From contig JAGVSM010003016.1 in NCBI GenBank assembly GCA_022494885.1, forward strand, positions 62,001-126,000: 64,000 nucleotides of DNA, given 5' to 3'. Below are positions 33,396 through 43,554 of the stretch, in pieces; within the stretch, counting starts at the first letter, position 1; the number at the start of each line of letters is the position of its first letter. Origin of the DNA: Micrasema longulum. Taxonomy: Eukaryota; Arthropoda; Insecta; Trichoptera; Brachycentridae. The notes beneath the pieces are model-generated. The model saw only the letters and a list, made by a program, of their open reading frames with translations, ran no database searches and was not told the origin of the DNA. A program made the position numbers and the translations under genes.

Positions 33396-33880
33396 TTATT
33401 TAATTTAGGCTTTTAAGAAAAAAGTGCCAACCTCAAAACGATTAAAATTTTCAATAAATCATAATTAAAGGAAAAATTGCTCGGTGGATCAAAATTTTTG
33501 ATACTATTAATGCGTAGATAAACGTATCGAGGGGTTCTAGACCCGTCTGTATAAAATGATGAACTTACATCAAAACTTGTTGGTGGGAGGGGGGGTATCG
33601 GTACTATACCTTTGTAGTCGGTCGGGAGACTTTTATCTTCAACTATGACGTCATACTGAAGTACATACGTTCATAATCGCGGCCCAGGGCCTTGATTATG
33701 AACGCTATCTTCATCGGTACATAAATATCGAGACGGTATAAACAACTAACACCGATATTTATGAACGAAAATGTGTATATTTGTATGAAAATTCAAAGTA
33801 TCTTCGTCAGTAACCTTTAATTGAACGTGTTTAGAAAAAAATATATACACATATTCTCCTTTTTATACAGAAAACTTTAC

Positions 33881-34113
33881 ACTTTGTATCCCGGAGCCGT
33901 GTAAACACGTGCTTATATAACAATGCGTTGTGTCCCGGTCCCGTGTTTTCACGTGGTTCACCAGCTGTCTAAAAAAGTGCATTTTATCGACATCCAGTGA
34001 CTTTTATTAGTACTTTTTCGCTGCTGGTAAACCACATGAAAACACGGGACCGGGACACAACGCGTGGTTATTATAATCACGTGTTTACACGGCGCCGGGA
34101 TACAAAGCACAGA
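33881..34113. repeat. Large foldback with about 85-bp arms
   Basis: The left arm (about 33886-33970) and right arm (about 34022-34112) are complementary at roughly nine of ten positions. Shared blocks are CTTTGTATCCCGG, CCGTGTAAACACGTG, CGTTGTGTCCCGGTCCCGTG and TTTTCAxGTGGTTxACCAGC. The loop is about 50 bases. Each arm carries a CACGTG hexamer next to GTAAA. The arms are GC-rich compared with surroundings. Probably a foldback MITE; no target duplication could be fixed. Confidence 0.8.
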
Positions 34114-34429
34114 AAAAGGAGTGAGGCCCTGTATCTGTGCGAACATTTCGATGCGCAATGTGGCTCTCCATAAAGGTCAATGTTGGCAAAACCATCATAC
34201 AAAAATGACTTATTTAATTATTTCAAATAAATCTGAAAAGTTTCAATTGATTTAACCCAATATTTTCATAATTATAACACTTTTAAGAAACCCTTCAAAA
34301 GCATGAAATTTTACAAAAATGGGCCGGGCACAGGGAAAATTCTATGTGTATTTGGCCGGTACTCAAGGTGTTAATTTTACTTTGTAGATAAAATTGAAGA
34401 TAAATCTTAACTTACCATGAGAATACGTA

Positions 34430-34568
34430 CCCGGGATTCGATTGGTGACAAGGTGAACGTGAAATATTAATTTCAAGAATTGTTTAAATTGCAATATTTC
34501 ATTGTTCCGAACCTGAACCTGAAGCGCAAGACTGATCAGCTTACCTTTATGTAACAGATGATCGAAAA
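34430..34568 (+). repeat. SINE-2 copy lacking the 5' head
   Basis: It starts in the B box (GGGATTCGATT), continues TGAAATATTAATTTCAAGAA and CAAGACTGATCAGCTTACCT, and ends near AACACTGCAGATC. Confidence 0.7.
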
Positions 34569-34569
34569 A

Positions 34570-35090
34570 CACTGCAGATCGTTTCGTCGGGTATTCTGGT
34601 CATTTTCATGGGCACTCAACTAATAAAAAACGAATAAAGACCTGTTTACTCCTCAGTGACCTTTTACTTTTTGATTCAGTGGTTTATTTACATTCGGATT
34701 CCTCGAAAGCTCCGGACCTTGACGGGCCCACGAGTGCACACACCCTCCGCCGAGCCCACAACGGAAAACTTCACCCAGCAAGATCGTATCAAACATTATA
34801 AGCCGTTTCGTAAAAAGTCCCCGATATCATATGATTGCTTTTAACGAATGTATATAATGGCCGGGAGTTTTTGTTACGTGTCCCGCAGACACTTTCCGAT
34901 CTAAACGAGTGTCACGGAGCAGGCGAGCCGTCGCTGTATTTGCTAGAATTTCCCACGACGAATTTGTTCACAGAAGATAATCATCGCTCGATGTAGGCGA
35001 ACGAAAATAACACTCAAATTCGACACTCAAACAGTTTCTGTATTTGATAATTTGCTTTCTTTAATTTCAATCACTTTATTAATACCGAAT
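34570..35090. other. GC-balanced sequence of unknown nature
   Basis: 34690-35010 is less AT-rich than its surroundings and shows no member of the dispersed families. A plus-strand open stretch at 34656-34844 has no recognisable domain. It could be a single-copy regulatory region or an old element. Confidence 0.35.
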
Positions 35091-35094
35091 GAGA

Positions 35095-35195
35095 GATAAA
35101 ACGGCGTCAGTTAATACCGTATGAGAAGCGAATATGGAAATCTAGGCATTTATAGAACTTATGACGAGTCATTGGCTAAATTCTTGATTACTTTC
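35095..35195 (+). repeat. Repeat-C short diverged copy
   Basis: GAATATGGAAATCTAGGCAT, ACTTATGACGAGTCATTGGC correspond to the AGAAGTCT and GGCTTATGACCTGTCATTGG landmarks. Confidence 0.55.
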
Positions 35196-35374
35196 ATGTC
35201 TATAAGCAAAATAGAATTAAATATTTTTATCCTTGGTATGTAAAATTTAATTCGCTTTTCTTTTATTTAACCTCCCGCTTTTATTTATATAGTTTTTTTA
35301 TCTTAATCTTAAAAAGTAATTTTAATAAATATCTGAATGTTATAATTTGTTTAGGTTTAAATTTAAATAACTAA

Positions 35375-35492
35375 ATGTTATCAAATATTTGTACATAACC
35401 ACTTACCGACTTTTCAATGTCTACCGGCTTCGAGACGTACCCGTCTCTTCGTCAGAACACCAATTAAATCAACATGCAAAACCCAATGATTC
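35375..35492 (-). repeat. Penelope terminal repeat copy
   Basis: On the minus strand it runs from GTTTTGCATGTTGATTTAAT to GTCGGTAAGTGGTTATGTAC and on into AAATATTTGATAACATTTA. No endonuclease remnant adjoins it. Confidence 0.65.
35417..35460 (-). ncRNA. Hammerhead-like motif with strong stem II
   Basis: The minus strand reads GTGTT, CTGACGA, A, GAGACG-GGTA-CGTCTC, GAAG, CCGG, TA, GACAT. Stem II is a perfect 6-bp hairpin and stem I still pairs (one G-U). The second core box is GAAG instead of GAAA, which should inactivate a hammerhead. The extra A after CTGACGA is shared with the copy at 32098. Confidence 0.55.
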
Positions 35493-35564
35493 ATAGCATT
35501 TTTGCAACTGTACATTTATTTGTTTAGTGTAAATTTTACGAGAGTTCTTTAATTAATTTTTAAT

Positions 35565-35720
35565 TTATTTATACGCCCTATGGGCTTTTACATTTATTAG
35601 CGAAACATTTAAATGCAGTAGCGTAACATTAGTATATGAATGAAGTTGAAAGTAAGAATTACATAAGAAAGACTAAAATAAACAGTAATAAGTTAAAATA
35701 AGGAAATGTACCCACATTTG
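35565..35720 (-). mobile_element. LINE-b-type 3' tail
   Basis: ATTTATACGCCCTATGGGCT corresponds to the 3' signature near 25190 (TACGCCCAATGGGC), in the same orientation. No coding part is attached. Confidence 0.45.
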
Positions 35721-35904
35721 TAATACAGTAAGAAATTAAATACATTTTAATTGGAAACTACTGGCTCCTAAACTGTGTGTGTGTGTGTGGCAAAAAATAA
35801 TGGTTAAGATATTTAGGCTGTTGTGGAATATTATAGACATCTTTTAATACTCATATGTAACATAAAAAGGCAAGTGAGTGCCTACTATATATACACTAAC
35901 AATA

Positions 35905-36272
35905 CAGGGTGTTCTTTAAACTATGTCACATCTGAAACCACGATGATCAGTATGAGCAAGAAGACATATTGGCACATTAAAATATTTTTTTAGAACAAAT
36001 AAAATTTTAAAAAATTAAATATTTAAAAAAACAAATGGTTGATAACTTCTGCAGGAGAGAAACGAGGAGGGGGGAGTCTGACACACCGCTAACCACGCGG
36101 CCGCGCCCCCCTCGCTTCTCCCCTGCAAAAGTAAGCAACCATTCGTTCTTTTTAATATTTTATTTTTACAATTTTTTTTCGTTCTAAATATTTTTTTTAA
36201 TATGCCAATATGTCTTTTTGTCCATACTGATCATCGTGGTTTCGAATGTGATAGGGTTTTAAGAACACCCTG
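35905..36272. mobile_element. Palindromic mariner-type MITE, second copy
   Basis: The ends CAGGGTGTTCTTTAAA and the complement of TTTTAAGAACACCCTG are flanked by TA at 35903-35904 and 36273-36274. The arms include CCACGATGATCAGTATG and its mirror at about 36226. The core is G-rich then C-rich (36060-36125) with a NotI-like GCGGCCGC at 36099-36106. Confidence 0.85.
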
Positions 36273-36293
36273 TATAAGCATAACGTGAGTCAC

Positions 36294-36338
36294 CCACCGA
36301 CTGGTGGGTGACCAGTCACCACTCGGAAGCATGGAGTG
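36294..36338. repeat. Short hairpin CACCCACC/GGTGGGTG
   Basis: CACCCACCGACTGGTGGGTG is an 8-bp perfect stem with a 4-base loop, immediately followed by GGTGACCAGTCACC. It lies just outside the MITE; no function can be assigned. Confidence 0.6.
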
Positions 36339-36904
36339 CGGTGAGGAGAGAGGAACCTATAAAACAATGCTGAAGACTTTGGATTCGTGAACTCTATGCA
36401 AATTATGAAGTAATTAAACGCTGTTTACATTCATTTGAAATTCCATCGCAATCAGAACATGCAACATAGCTAGTATGTATGTTCTAGAGACAATCGGGGG
36501 GATTTCGAGGGGGAGTGTGGAAACTCCTTAATGAAACTTAATGGACAAATTATTCGATGTGCTTCCATATAAAATTAAGTTAACTAATAACACACTCTAA
36601 TCTAAGCTAAGCTCTAAGCTCAAGAAAATTAGGTTAGTAAAATTAAAAAATATATTTGAATGACTTGTGAAATATGTATTTTTTAAATTCAGAACAAATT
36701 CTTCTGGTGAAGAGGACTCTTTGATTACCTTTGCATATGAACTATTTTATCTGGTTAATAATATGCCGAGAACGGAGTTAAGGTGCACTTAAATCCTTGG
36801 CAAATAAAAGTTTGTCGCAAGAGGCAAAATTAGCAGTTCACGATGGAGATCTGGTTCTGACCCTTATGAATTGGAGCGAAGTATGGAATCGGAAAAACAT
36901 AGAT

Positions 36905-37620
36905 TAAATCGTGGTAATATCTCGAAAATCGAAAAAATATTTGTTGTCTGTTTTAGCTGTAAACCCTTCAAATAGAATATTATCTATTTTTCCGATTAAT
37001 CACATTAGCCTGAATGCTGTCGAAATGCGATCCCTCCGGCGAATGTGTGGTAAAACTATGTACGATAGATGCACAGATGTTGAGATCCGTATATTTCCGT
37101 ACTCCTACACAAACACACCTCTACTCTTACTCTCATACAAATACACACAAACACATCCTTTTGTTGTACCACAATTAAATATGTATGATTTTTATTTAGA
37201 AACTTTGCTGGTCTGTCTTTAAATCGTATATTTTTATGTTATTATATCATGGTCGACTGTTTGTTTCTGTAAAAAAAATAAAAAAAATATGTAAGGCTGA
37301 GATAAGCATTGTCGACAAAATCAAGAAAGGAGCTCTGCGTTGGTTTGGACATGTAGAGCGAATGGACAGCGAAAGAACGGCTAAAAATATTTACAATGCG
37401 AATGTTGATAGATGTAGAAATAGAGGAAGACCGAGAAAAACATGGCATGACCAAATCTAACGAATACTAAAAGATGGACATGTTAAAAGTCGGAATAATC
37501 GGCGCGCGTGCATGAGAAGATATATGAGTAAAGAGGAAGTGAGATATGTATACAAAGAAAGGGTGATGTGGCATTTTATCCTATCAACCTGCCCTTACGG
37601 CGAAACGGCGATGATGATTT
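36905..37620 (+). mobile_element. LINE-c (RTE-like) C-terminal region with internal insertion
   Basis: A plus-strand frame gives NAVEMRSLRRMCGKTMYDRC (about 37011-37070). After about 200 bases of unrelated sequence it resumes with KAEISIVDKIKKGALRWFGH, VERMDSERTAKNIYNANVD and RNRGRPRKTWHDQI to a stop at 37458-37460, then continues past the stop with LKDGHVKSRNNRRACMRRYM and STCPYGE. LRWFGHVERM is a hallmark of the RTE C-terminus. Reverse transcriptase and endonuclease parts are absent. Confidence 0.85.
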
Positions 37621-37809
37621 TGTTGTTGTTAGTTAATAAAAAAAAAATTTAAAAAAATACTTTTCCTTTTTAAAAAATACGTTTCACGTAAATAAAATAC
37701 TTGTTTTTGTTTGTTTTTTTTTATATTGATCTGCTATGTGTTATTTTTCAGTGATGTTTTTGTTTTGAAAAATATGTGTTGTGGTCTGTGCTCTGTTGTT
37801 TAAATATTA

Positions 37810-38290
37810 TTCGTCTCAACTCAACACAGAACTTTGGTCCCACGGAGTTGGGACTTGTGTCTCAATAAATGTAATTTATATTGTGAATAAATTAATAAAT
37901 AACAATACAATGGAAATGTTATAGACCTGTTTACATACATAAATATAATATTTAAGTTTGATGTTTTTATGCATTTTTCAAAACATCATTAATTACATCA
38001 TATCAGAATTAGAATTAAATTCAACAGTGTTTTGAGTATGTCCAAATGCTTGCAGACTGGCAGGATTTCTTCCCTAGGGAGTTATTCATATTTTAATTTG
38101 TCGCAACAAAGAGGGAAAACATGTTCGAGAAGGGAATATGGAAGTCTAGGCATTTACAGGGCTTATGACCTGTCATTGGCTGATTTAAGTGGCCACTTTT
38201 CATACTGTGTAACATTCACCATTCTGCACATGTTTGAACATCCACATTTCCTCAACTCTTCCATCTGTTGTCTTTTGTGAAGTAAAAGAG
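37810..38290 (+). repeat. Repeat-G: block duplicated at 55845-56300, ending in Repeat-C
   Basis: From ACTCAACACAGAACTTTGGT to TTCCTCAACTC the sequence is nearly colinear with 55845-56300, including CGGAGTTGGGACTTGTGTC (ATGGAGTTGGGACATGTGTC there), TTAAGTTTGATGTTTTT and GAATTAGAATTAAATTCAAC. The right part, from about 38025, is a Repeat-C unit. Both copies keep the same junction, so this is one longer element rather than chance neighbours. Confidence 0.75.
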
Positions 38291-38519
38291 CTGTCAATCA
38301 TTGGTGACCATTAAAATGGATCATCGTATAATGGGATATATTGAAAAGGAATATTATTTTTCCTTGATGTGAAATATTTCCAAGCTTTAGGTAAGATTTG
38401 AACTCCTGTATCTTTAATAAAGTGTTGATTAAAATTGATTAGGTGATTTGCAAATTTGTAGAAATTGTTACCTCACAATATGTTCTTTAACACGAACTTA
38501 CAACGAACGACTTTAAACT

Positions 38520-38830
38520 TATTTGATTAAAGGTTTCAGCTTTTTAATTTAACAAACGTCAACAGATGGAAGAGTTGAAGGAATAAAGATGTTCAAATAT
38601 AGGCAGATTGGTGAATGTTACACAGTGTGTAACGCGGACACTTAAACCAGGGAATAACAAGTCATAAGCCCTGTAGATGCCTAGACTTCTCATTACCTTC
38701 TTTTAAATGTTCTTCATCTCTGTTGTAATATTTTAACGTTAACAGCTCCCCAGGGAGTTGAATCCAGTCCTTGTCTATAAAAATTTGGACAAACTCAAAA
38801 TATTGTTGATTAATATTATGTGGTTTGTAT
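38520..38830 (-). repeat. Repeat-C copy
   Basis: Minus-strand order: CAATATTTTGAGTTTGTCC, CAACTCCCTGGGGAGCTG, ATTACAACAGAGATGAAGAA, GGCTTATGACTTG, TCTGCCTATATTTGAACATC, then the TCTGTTGACGTTTGT block. Confidence 0.8.
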
Positions 38831-38859
38831 CTTCCTCCTCAAGCTGACATTTGCATTTG

Positions 38860-39450
38860 GCAGAATCCAGGACATGGATATTAAACCACCCAATGAAAGG
38901 ACATATGCCCTGTGGACGCCTAGACTTCTACATTCCCTTCTCTAAGATATTCTTCATCTTTGATGTAATATTTAATATTAACAGCTCCCTAGGAGGTAAA
39001 ATCCAGTCCTTGTCTACAAAAATTTGGACAAACTAAAAACATTGGTAAATTCACCTGGTCCAAAAAGAAGTATATCGGGTTGTGGTCCCGTGGCTAGTGT
39101 CTTGGACTCACGGACCAAAGGTCCGTGGTTCGAATCCCACTCTACCCCAACTTGATTCCATTTTCTAATAGTGAGTTATTTTACAGCATTTGCTAACCTG
39201 TTGGAAATGGCCCTGAAAATTAAATATTTGGGTAAATAATAAGAACGCAAATATTTCTTTTTATTTAAAAAAAAATAAAAGAAGTATAAAAATTAAAAAA
39301 AATATTTGGGGTTGCCTGTAAGTGGAAAAATTTAATCAATAAACCTCAAATCAAATCAACCTAATCAATAACCAATGACAGGTCTCTCAAGCCTTGTGGA
39401 TGCCTGGACTTCTTTATTCCATCTCTAAGATACTTTTCTATCCTGTTATA
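38860..39450 (-). repeat. Repeat-C copy split by SINE-1
   Basis: The minus-strand unit at 38885-39062 (TTTGTCCAAATTTTTGTAGA, TCCTAGGGAGCTG, GGCATATGTCC) is interrupted by a SINE-1 at 39075-39276 with its 12-bp duplications; further Repeat-C landmarks (CCAATGACAGGTC, GGATGCCTGGACTTC) recur at 39375-39425. Confidence 0.7.
39075..39276 (+). repeat. SINE-1 copy with 12-bp target duplication
   Basis: AAAAGAAGTATA at 39063-39074 is repeated exactly at 39277-39288. Between them lie an intact tRNA-like head, the B box GGTTCGAATCCC (about 39128-39139), the body and an A-rich tail. The long duplication and A tail point to LINE-driven target-primed insertion. Confidence 0.92.
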
Positions 39451-39454
39451 ATGG

Positions 39455-40535
39455 TATTTTACTTATTTAAATAAGTTTCAATTTCTGGGTTTAATACCTC
39501 GTATGAAAACCCTTTGCCTCTCGAAGTAAACTGGCAATTTACCCAATATAATATATAATACGTCTCGTCCAAAGATTTACAGTTGTGACGTAGCCAGTGG
39601 GTAATGTGGTATATTCTGTGAACTTCAGATTTATATGCGGAAAGCGAAGGTTCCACCGCTGACGCTAAACCAAAACCGCAGAAAAGTCCCGCCTTCTAAG
39701 CCGAAATTTTGTATAATATTCTTCCTAATGTTTATTTACGCGGACCTGTATTTCGCTAACTGAATTGCATGTACCCTTTACCTATGTTTATACATTTATT
39801 GTCTGGGTCAGTCACATATGCTTTCTATCAAAATTAACGAATTGTACATTATAATTCTTTTTACAGCTCTAAATTTAAATTAATGAAGAATTACAGCGTA
39901 AGTAGATATATATGGATCTACAGCGCAAACTAAAAAAAAAAAAACTATTTTAAAACGAATTTTTATGATTTATTGTAGAACAAACAGCATTTTAAATTGC
40001 CTTTGAGTAGTCGATTTCGTTCTAGATTTCCAAAATATTAATTATAAATCTTGAAGTAACGATAGTGTTTTATAGACTATTAATGTACTGTCATCCCTAA
40101 CGTTTTGCCTTCCGTGACCTTGCTATTTATATTCTGCCAATTTATAAGAGCAGGGAGCTGTTTTATAAATCAAAGAAAACCGCTTAAAATGCATCTCAAA
40201 AAATCTAAAATGCAAAGACCTGGCCTTTGCCAGTATTGGGTATGGCCCTTTCTCACATTAATCCAACTGGCCTTCCAGTAATTTCACTAATATCCAACAA
40301 CCCATACAAAATAAAAGTTCACCCTTTGTACCCCGGAAAATTACTGACCGGATGGATTCACAAGCATCTGTAAAGTGGGCCTCATTTCCTAAATAAGAGA
40401 GCGAGACGATTAGTTTTAACTGGAATGTCAATCCAGGTTCTCGTACCATAATGACATGCTGGCCATAAATGTAGCTTTGCATTCTAGGCAGGATTTAGAT
40501 TTCATAAATTGATATTTAAACATAGGTGGTATGTG
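39455..40535. other. No recognised feature
   Basis: Non-coding. The minus-strand open stretches at 39459-39656 and 40258-40482 show no domain or family motif. Confidence 0.4.
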
Positions 40536-40539
40536 GTAA

Positions 40540-40665
40540 ATGTTGCTTTTACCCTCGTCTGTTAACTAATTTTAAAACTAGCCAATGATAGGTCAAGTAA
40601 TCCTTGTAAATTCTCAGACTTCCATTCCCTTCCCAAATTTTCCTTTGGTTGTAAATAATAAATTT
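40540..40665 (-). repeat. Repeat-C old copy
   Basis: CCAATGATAGGTCA, CAGACTTCCATTCCCTTC and GGTTGTAAATAATAA retain the landmark order with many changes. Confidence 0.5.
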
Positions 40666-41284
40666 AGATTTATCTTGCAATTTTATCTTCTTCCAAAGTA
40701 AAATTCAGTTTCTCTTTTAATAAAATAGAATATGTCTAATTCTTCTTAAAACATGTTCAATGATTATATTACCGAATTTCAAAAATACTTATATACTATT
40801 TTAATACAAACGTTTACATTTTCGCCATAACAATATCATATTTTGCTAAGCAAAGATTAATTTTATCTCAATCTACAAAATACTTGGCCGTAACTTCTCT
40901 ACGCAAAAAATATAATAACCCAGTATTGGCTGGTTGGAAAGAAGAGAAACCGGAAATCTTATTAAAACCCTACACTGCAAGGTAAATTATATAAATATAT
41001 ATATTTTATTTTTTTCAAAAAATGTTTTCTACGTACAGTCTTTAATTAGAAGTCCCGCTGAGTTGCTTTACACAACCTTCAAGGTCAGCAGGTTCTTATA
41101 AATCGCATCATTTTGGTTTGCAATTAAAACCTACATTAACAATACTCTACTTTGAAAACATTTACGTTACATTGCGAAAATAAAAAACTATTACTGTAAT
41201 AAAAACTTTTTTCTAAATAACCATCATTATTAATATCTATCCACAAATAATTCCACTAAGCAATACTGACAGACAAGAAGGATA

Positions 41285-41485
41285 AAATTTCATAAAACAT
41301 ATGTATAAATATAATTTGTATGTAATATTGTATGGGTATGTAAGGGTGTTTTCCATGTGTGTGTATATATGTACGAACATTTATGTGGTATGTATGTATG
41401 GTACATATATATACATGTATATATGCATGTTTATGTGTGTGTGTATGTGAGGTGTGTATGAATGTTTATAAGGGTTCACACGTGT
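41285..41485. repeat. TG/TA-rich simple sequence
   Basis: Alternating TGTGTG, TATGTATG and TATATA tracts, an imperfect purine-pyrimidine alternation with Z-DNA-like potential. Confidence 0.6.
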
Positions 41486-41639
41486 GTGGTATGTAATCGG
41501 GGCAATATAAAAAATGTTCACATACCTGGTTAGTCCGCCTTAGCACGTAAAATTTGTGGCATTACTTTGTATAACATATTTTAAAAAAATCAACAAAAAA
41601 ATAATTGATGATGATTATATTTAGTTTAACCACTGCTTC

Positions 41640-42180
41640 GGCAGTAATCTAAAAGGAACTGATGAAATCGGTGCAGAATTTGCTGAATTTCGAAGCATTA
41701 CCGCAATTTCAGCCGATGGGTCAGGACGATGTCATCACATATTGCAACCCCGCATCACCGCCTGCTGCAAGCCGAGAGCCGAGAGTGCCGAGCCTGGCCA
41801 CCGGCTGTAAGCCAAAGAGGCACAAACAAACTGAGGTTTCAACCGGTGTACGTAACTTCCATCTGGCGAACAAATACCTCGGCATAGTCCGCGTATAGGT
41901 CCGGGCCATACATAGTACGTCTAGTATTATTAGTTGCCAGAAGCAACAAACCTTGAGAATAAACACTGTTCACTGTGTTTTGAATGTTTTCATCCTCGCG
42001 AGAGACGGGGAGGACGACGAACGCCGCTTTATTATTGTTATTTCGTTTCTGTACACTAAATATTATCATGTTGCCAAACGTTGTAAGAAAAAAAAAGCAA
42101 TTTATAATAATATTTAAAACATTAGCTTTAATTGCAAACAGTTCAATAAAATATTTCAAGTTCCGGTACTCACATACAGA
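41640..42180. other. Unexplained GC-balanced island, left part
   Basis: Unlike the neighbouring sequence this stretch is near 45-50% GC. Open frames exist on both strands: plus 41662-41898 (LLNFEALPQFQPMGQDDV, then a proline/serine-rich part) and minus 42249-41839 (TMYGPDLYADYAEVFVRQME). I recognise neither. It could be a degraded gene, an exon or part of an unknown element. Confidence 0.35.
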
Positions 42181-42184
42181 ATTT

Positions 42185-42270
42185 TTTGTCCGGCTGATTT
42201 TGAGACGTACCCGTCTCTTTGCCGGGACGCTAATTACACTAACATGCAAATCCCACTATGCTAATTGTAC
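42185..42270 (-). repeat. Penelope terminal repeat copy, decayed
   Basis: The minus strand reads GGGATTTGCATGTTAGTGTA, then GAGACGGGTACGTCTC, the perfect stem II hairpin, but the first core box is GGCAAA and the second AAAA, so the hammerhead core is lost. It stops at AAAATCAGCCGG (42193). Confidence 0.55.
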
Positions 42271-42275
42271 AATGA

Positions 42276-42640
42276 ATGTTCGACTCGCCTAAGGTCTGTA
42301 TTGAATGCCGCAAGCTAGACTTCTATTTTGGAATCTCTAAGTTTAGTCATATCACCCACCACTTCGGGAAACGCTACCGCTTCCAGCGTGGTTTCAAAAT
42401 CGCCCTGCAACCCCGTACCCAGATAAATCCAGCTGATAGACGTCTTACGCTGAACAGCCAGCATCTACGTCGAAAGGAAAGTTATTATACCTCTACGCAA
42501 ACAGCGCATCTAAATTCGGCGAACGCATTTGCGTCGCAGGCCCCATGGTACACGCTCTCCCAGCAGAGGTCCGAAATTGTGAGAGTGTGAAGTGGATGTT
42601 TCGGGAAGAAACTTAAAACTCCATTTATTTCGTTTGTTGG
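42276..42640. other. Unexplained GC-balanced island, right part
   Basis: A plus-strand open stretch, 42276-42590, of 104 codons (FGKRYRFQRGFKIALQPR and RRLTLNSQHLRRKES inside) ends just before the hairpin at 42675. No domain is recognised and no splice or polyadenylation signal is convincing. Confidence 0.3.
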
Positions 42641-42674
42641 TGATGTGAGGGAAAAGGTTATCGTAAGCAGGATA

Positions 42675-42744
42675 GAGAGTGGTTTCCTAGGAAAACGGTG
42701 TTAAATGGTGTTGATAACACCGTTTTCCTAGAAAACCACACTCT
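42675..42744. repeat. Hairpin with about 29-bp arms
   Basis: GAGAGTGGTTTCCTAGGAAA through CGGTGTTA (42675-42703) is complementary to 42715-42744 with only a few mismatches; the loop is about 11 bases. A related CTAGGAAACCCTAG segment occurs at 42813-42830. Confidence 0.7.
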
Positions 42745-43213
42745 AGTCACCTTTACGACGGCTGTCCACTGCATCACCGTTCACTACGGCCGTTAAAATA
42801 CGGGCACCGCTGTCCTAGGAAACCCTAGCTTTAGTCATTTGAATGAATTCTTAGCATGTGGTGACAAAGTACATTATTTTTATTAAATTAAAAAGTTAAA
42901 AATAAATTTACATCTTTATATAATCGCATTGTAAAGCGCCCTTGAGGTATTATATTACGAAAATTACGCTATATAAGTTTCCATAATAATAATACACCTT
43001 CACCATAATAGTTACAGAAAAAATTATAACCAACGTGGTGATAGGACACACGTTATTAGAAGCTAGCGCCAACGTACACTGATTGTAGATAAAATATAAT
43101 TTTTAAATCTTGTGTGAAGAATAGTTTTTGCGTCGGCAGCACAATTATCTTTATATACAAATCTGATGTATATTACACTCACAGTTCTGCTTTCGCCCAA
43201 TGAGGGGTGACTT

Positions 43214-43234
43214 GTACGTCATAAGCTGACGTAC
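43214..43234. repeat. Perfect short inverted repeat GTACGTCA/TGACGTAC
   Basis: Two 8-base arms at 43214-43221 and 43227-43234 around TAAGC. Each arm holds a TGACGT half of a CRE-like site. It lies 16 bases left of the heptamer array. Confidence 0.6.
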
Positions 43235-43249
43235 ATCATTGATCCGTGC

Positions 43250-43406
43250 AGCTTACCGCTTGCCGCTTGCCGGTTGCCGCTTGCCGCTTGCCGCTTGCAG
43301 CTTGCCGCTTGCCGCTTGCCGCTTGCCGCTTGCCGCTTGCCGCTTGCCGCTTGCCGCTTGCCGCTTGCCGCTTGCCGCTTGCCGCTTGCCGCTTGCCGCT
43401 TGCCGC
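43250..43406. repeat. 7-bp tandem array (CGCTTGC)n, about 22 units
   Basis: Near-perfect heptamers, with variants GGTTGC, AGCTTGC and TTACCGC toward the left edge and identical units on the right, ending at CCGCCCCCGTGACTGGGG. Because seven is not a multiple of three, all six frames stay open with a 7-residue peptide period; these are not genes. Confidence 0.95.
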
Positions 43407-43554
43407 CCCCGTGACTGGGGTGAGGTAGGGTTGTGAATATTGTGACAACTGCGTTGTTTTCATATTTTGATTTCACAAGAGTGAGTAATAATATAATGAC
43501 TCAATTATTCTTCATTAATCAGAGTTCAAAATAGATTATTATTTTTTTTTTTTT

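Noticed and set aside
43250..43406. Possible CRISPR-like array
   Set aside because: Units are only 7 bp, contiguous and without spacers; the genome is eukaryotic.
43219..43476. Repetitive peptides (SGKRQAA and LPLAACR periods) on both strands
   Set aside because: They are produced by a 7-bp tandem array that is open in every frame; there is no gene signal.
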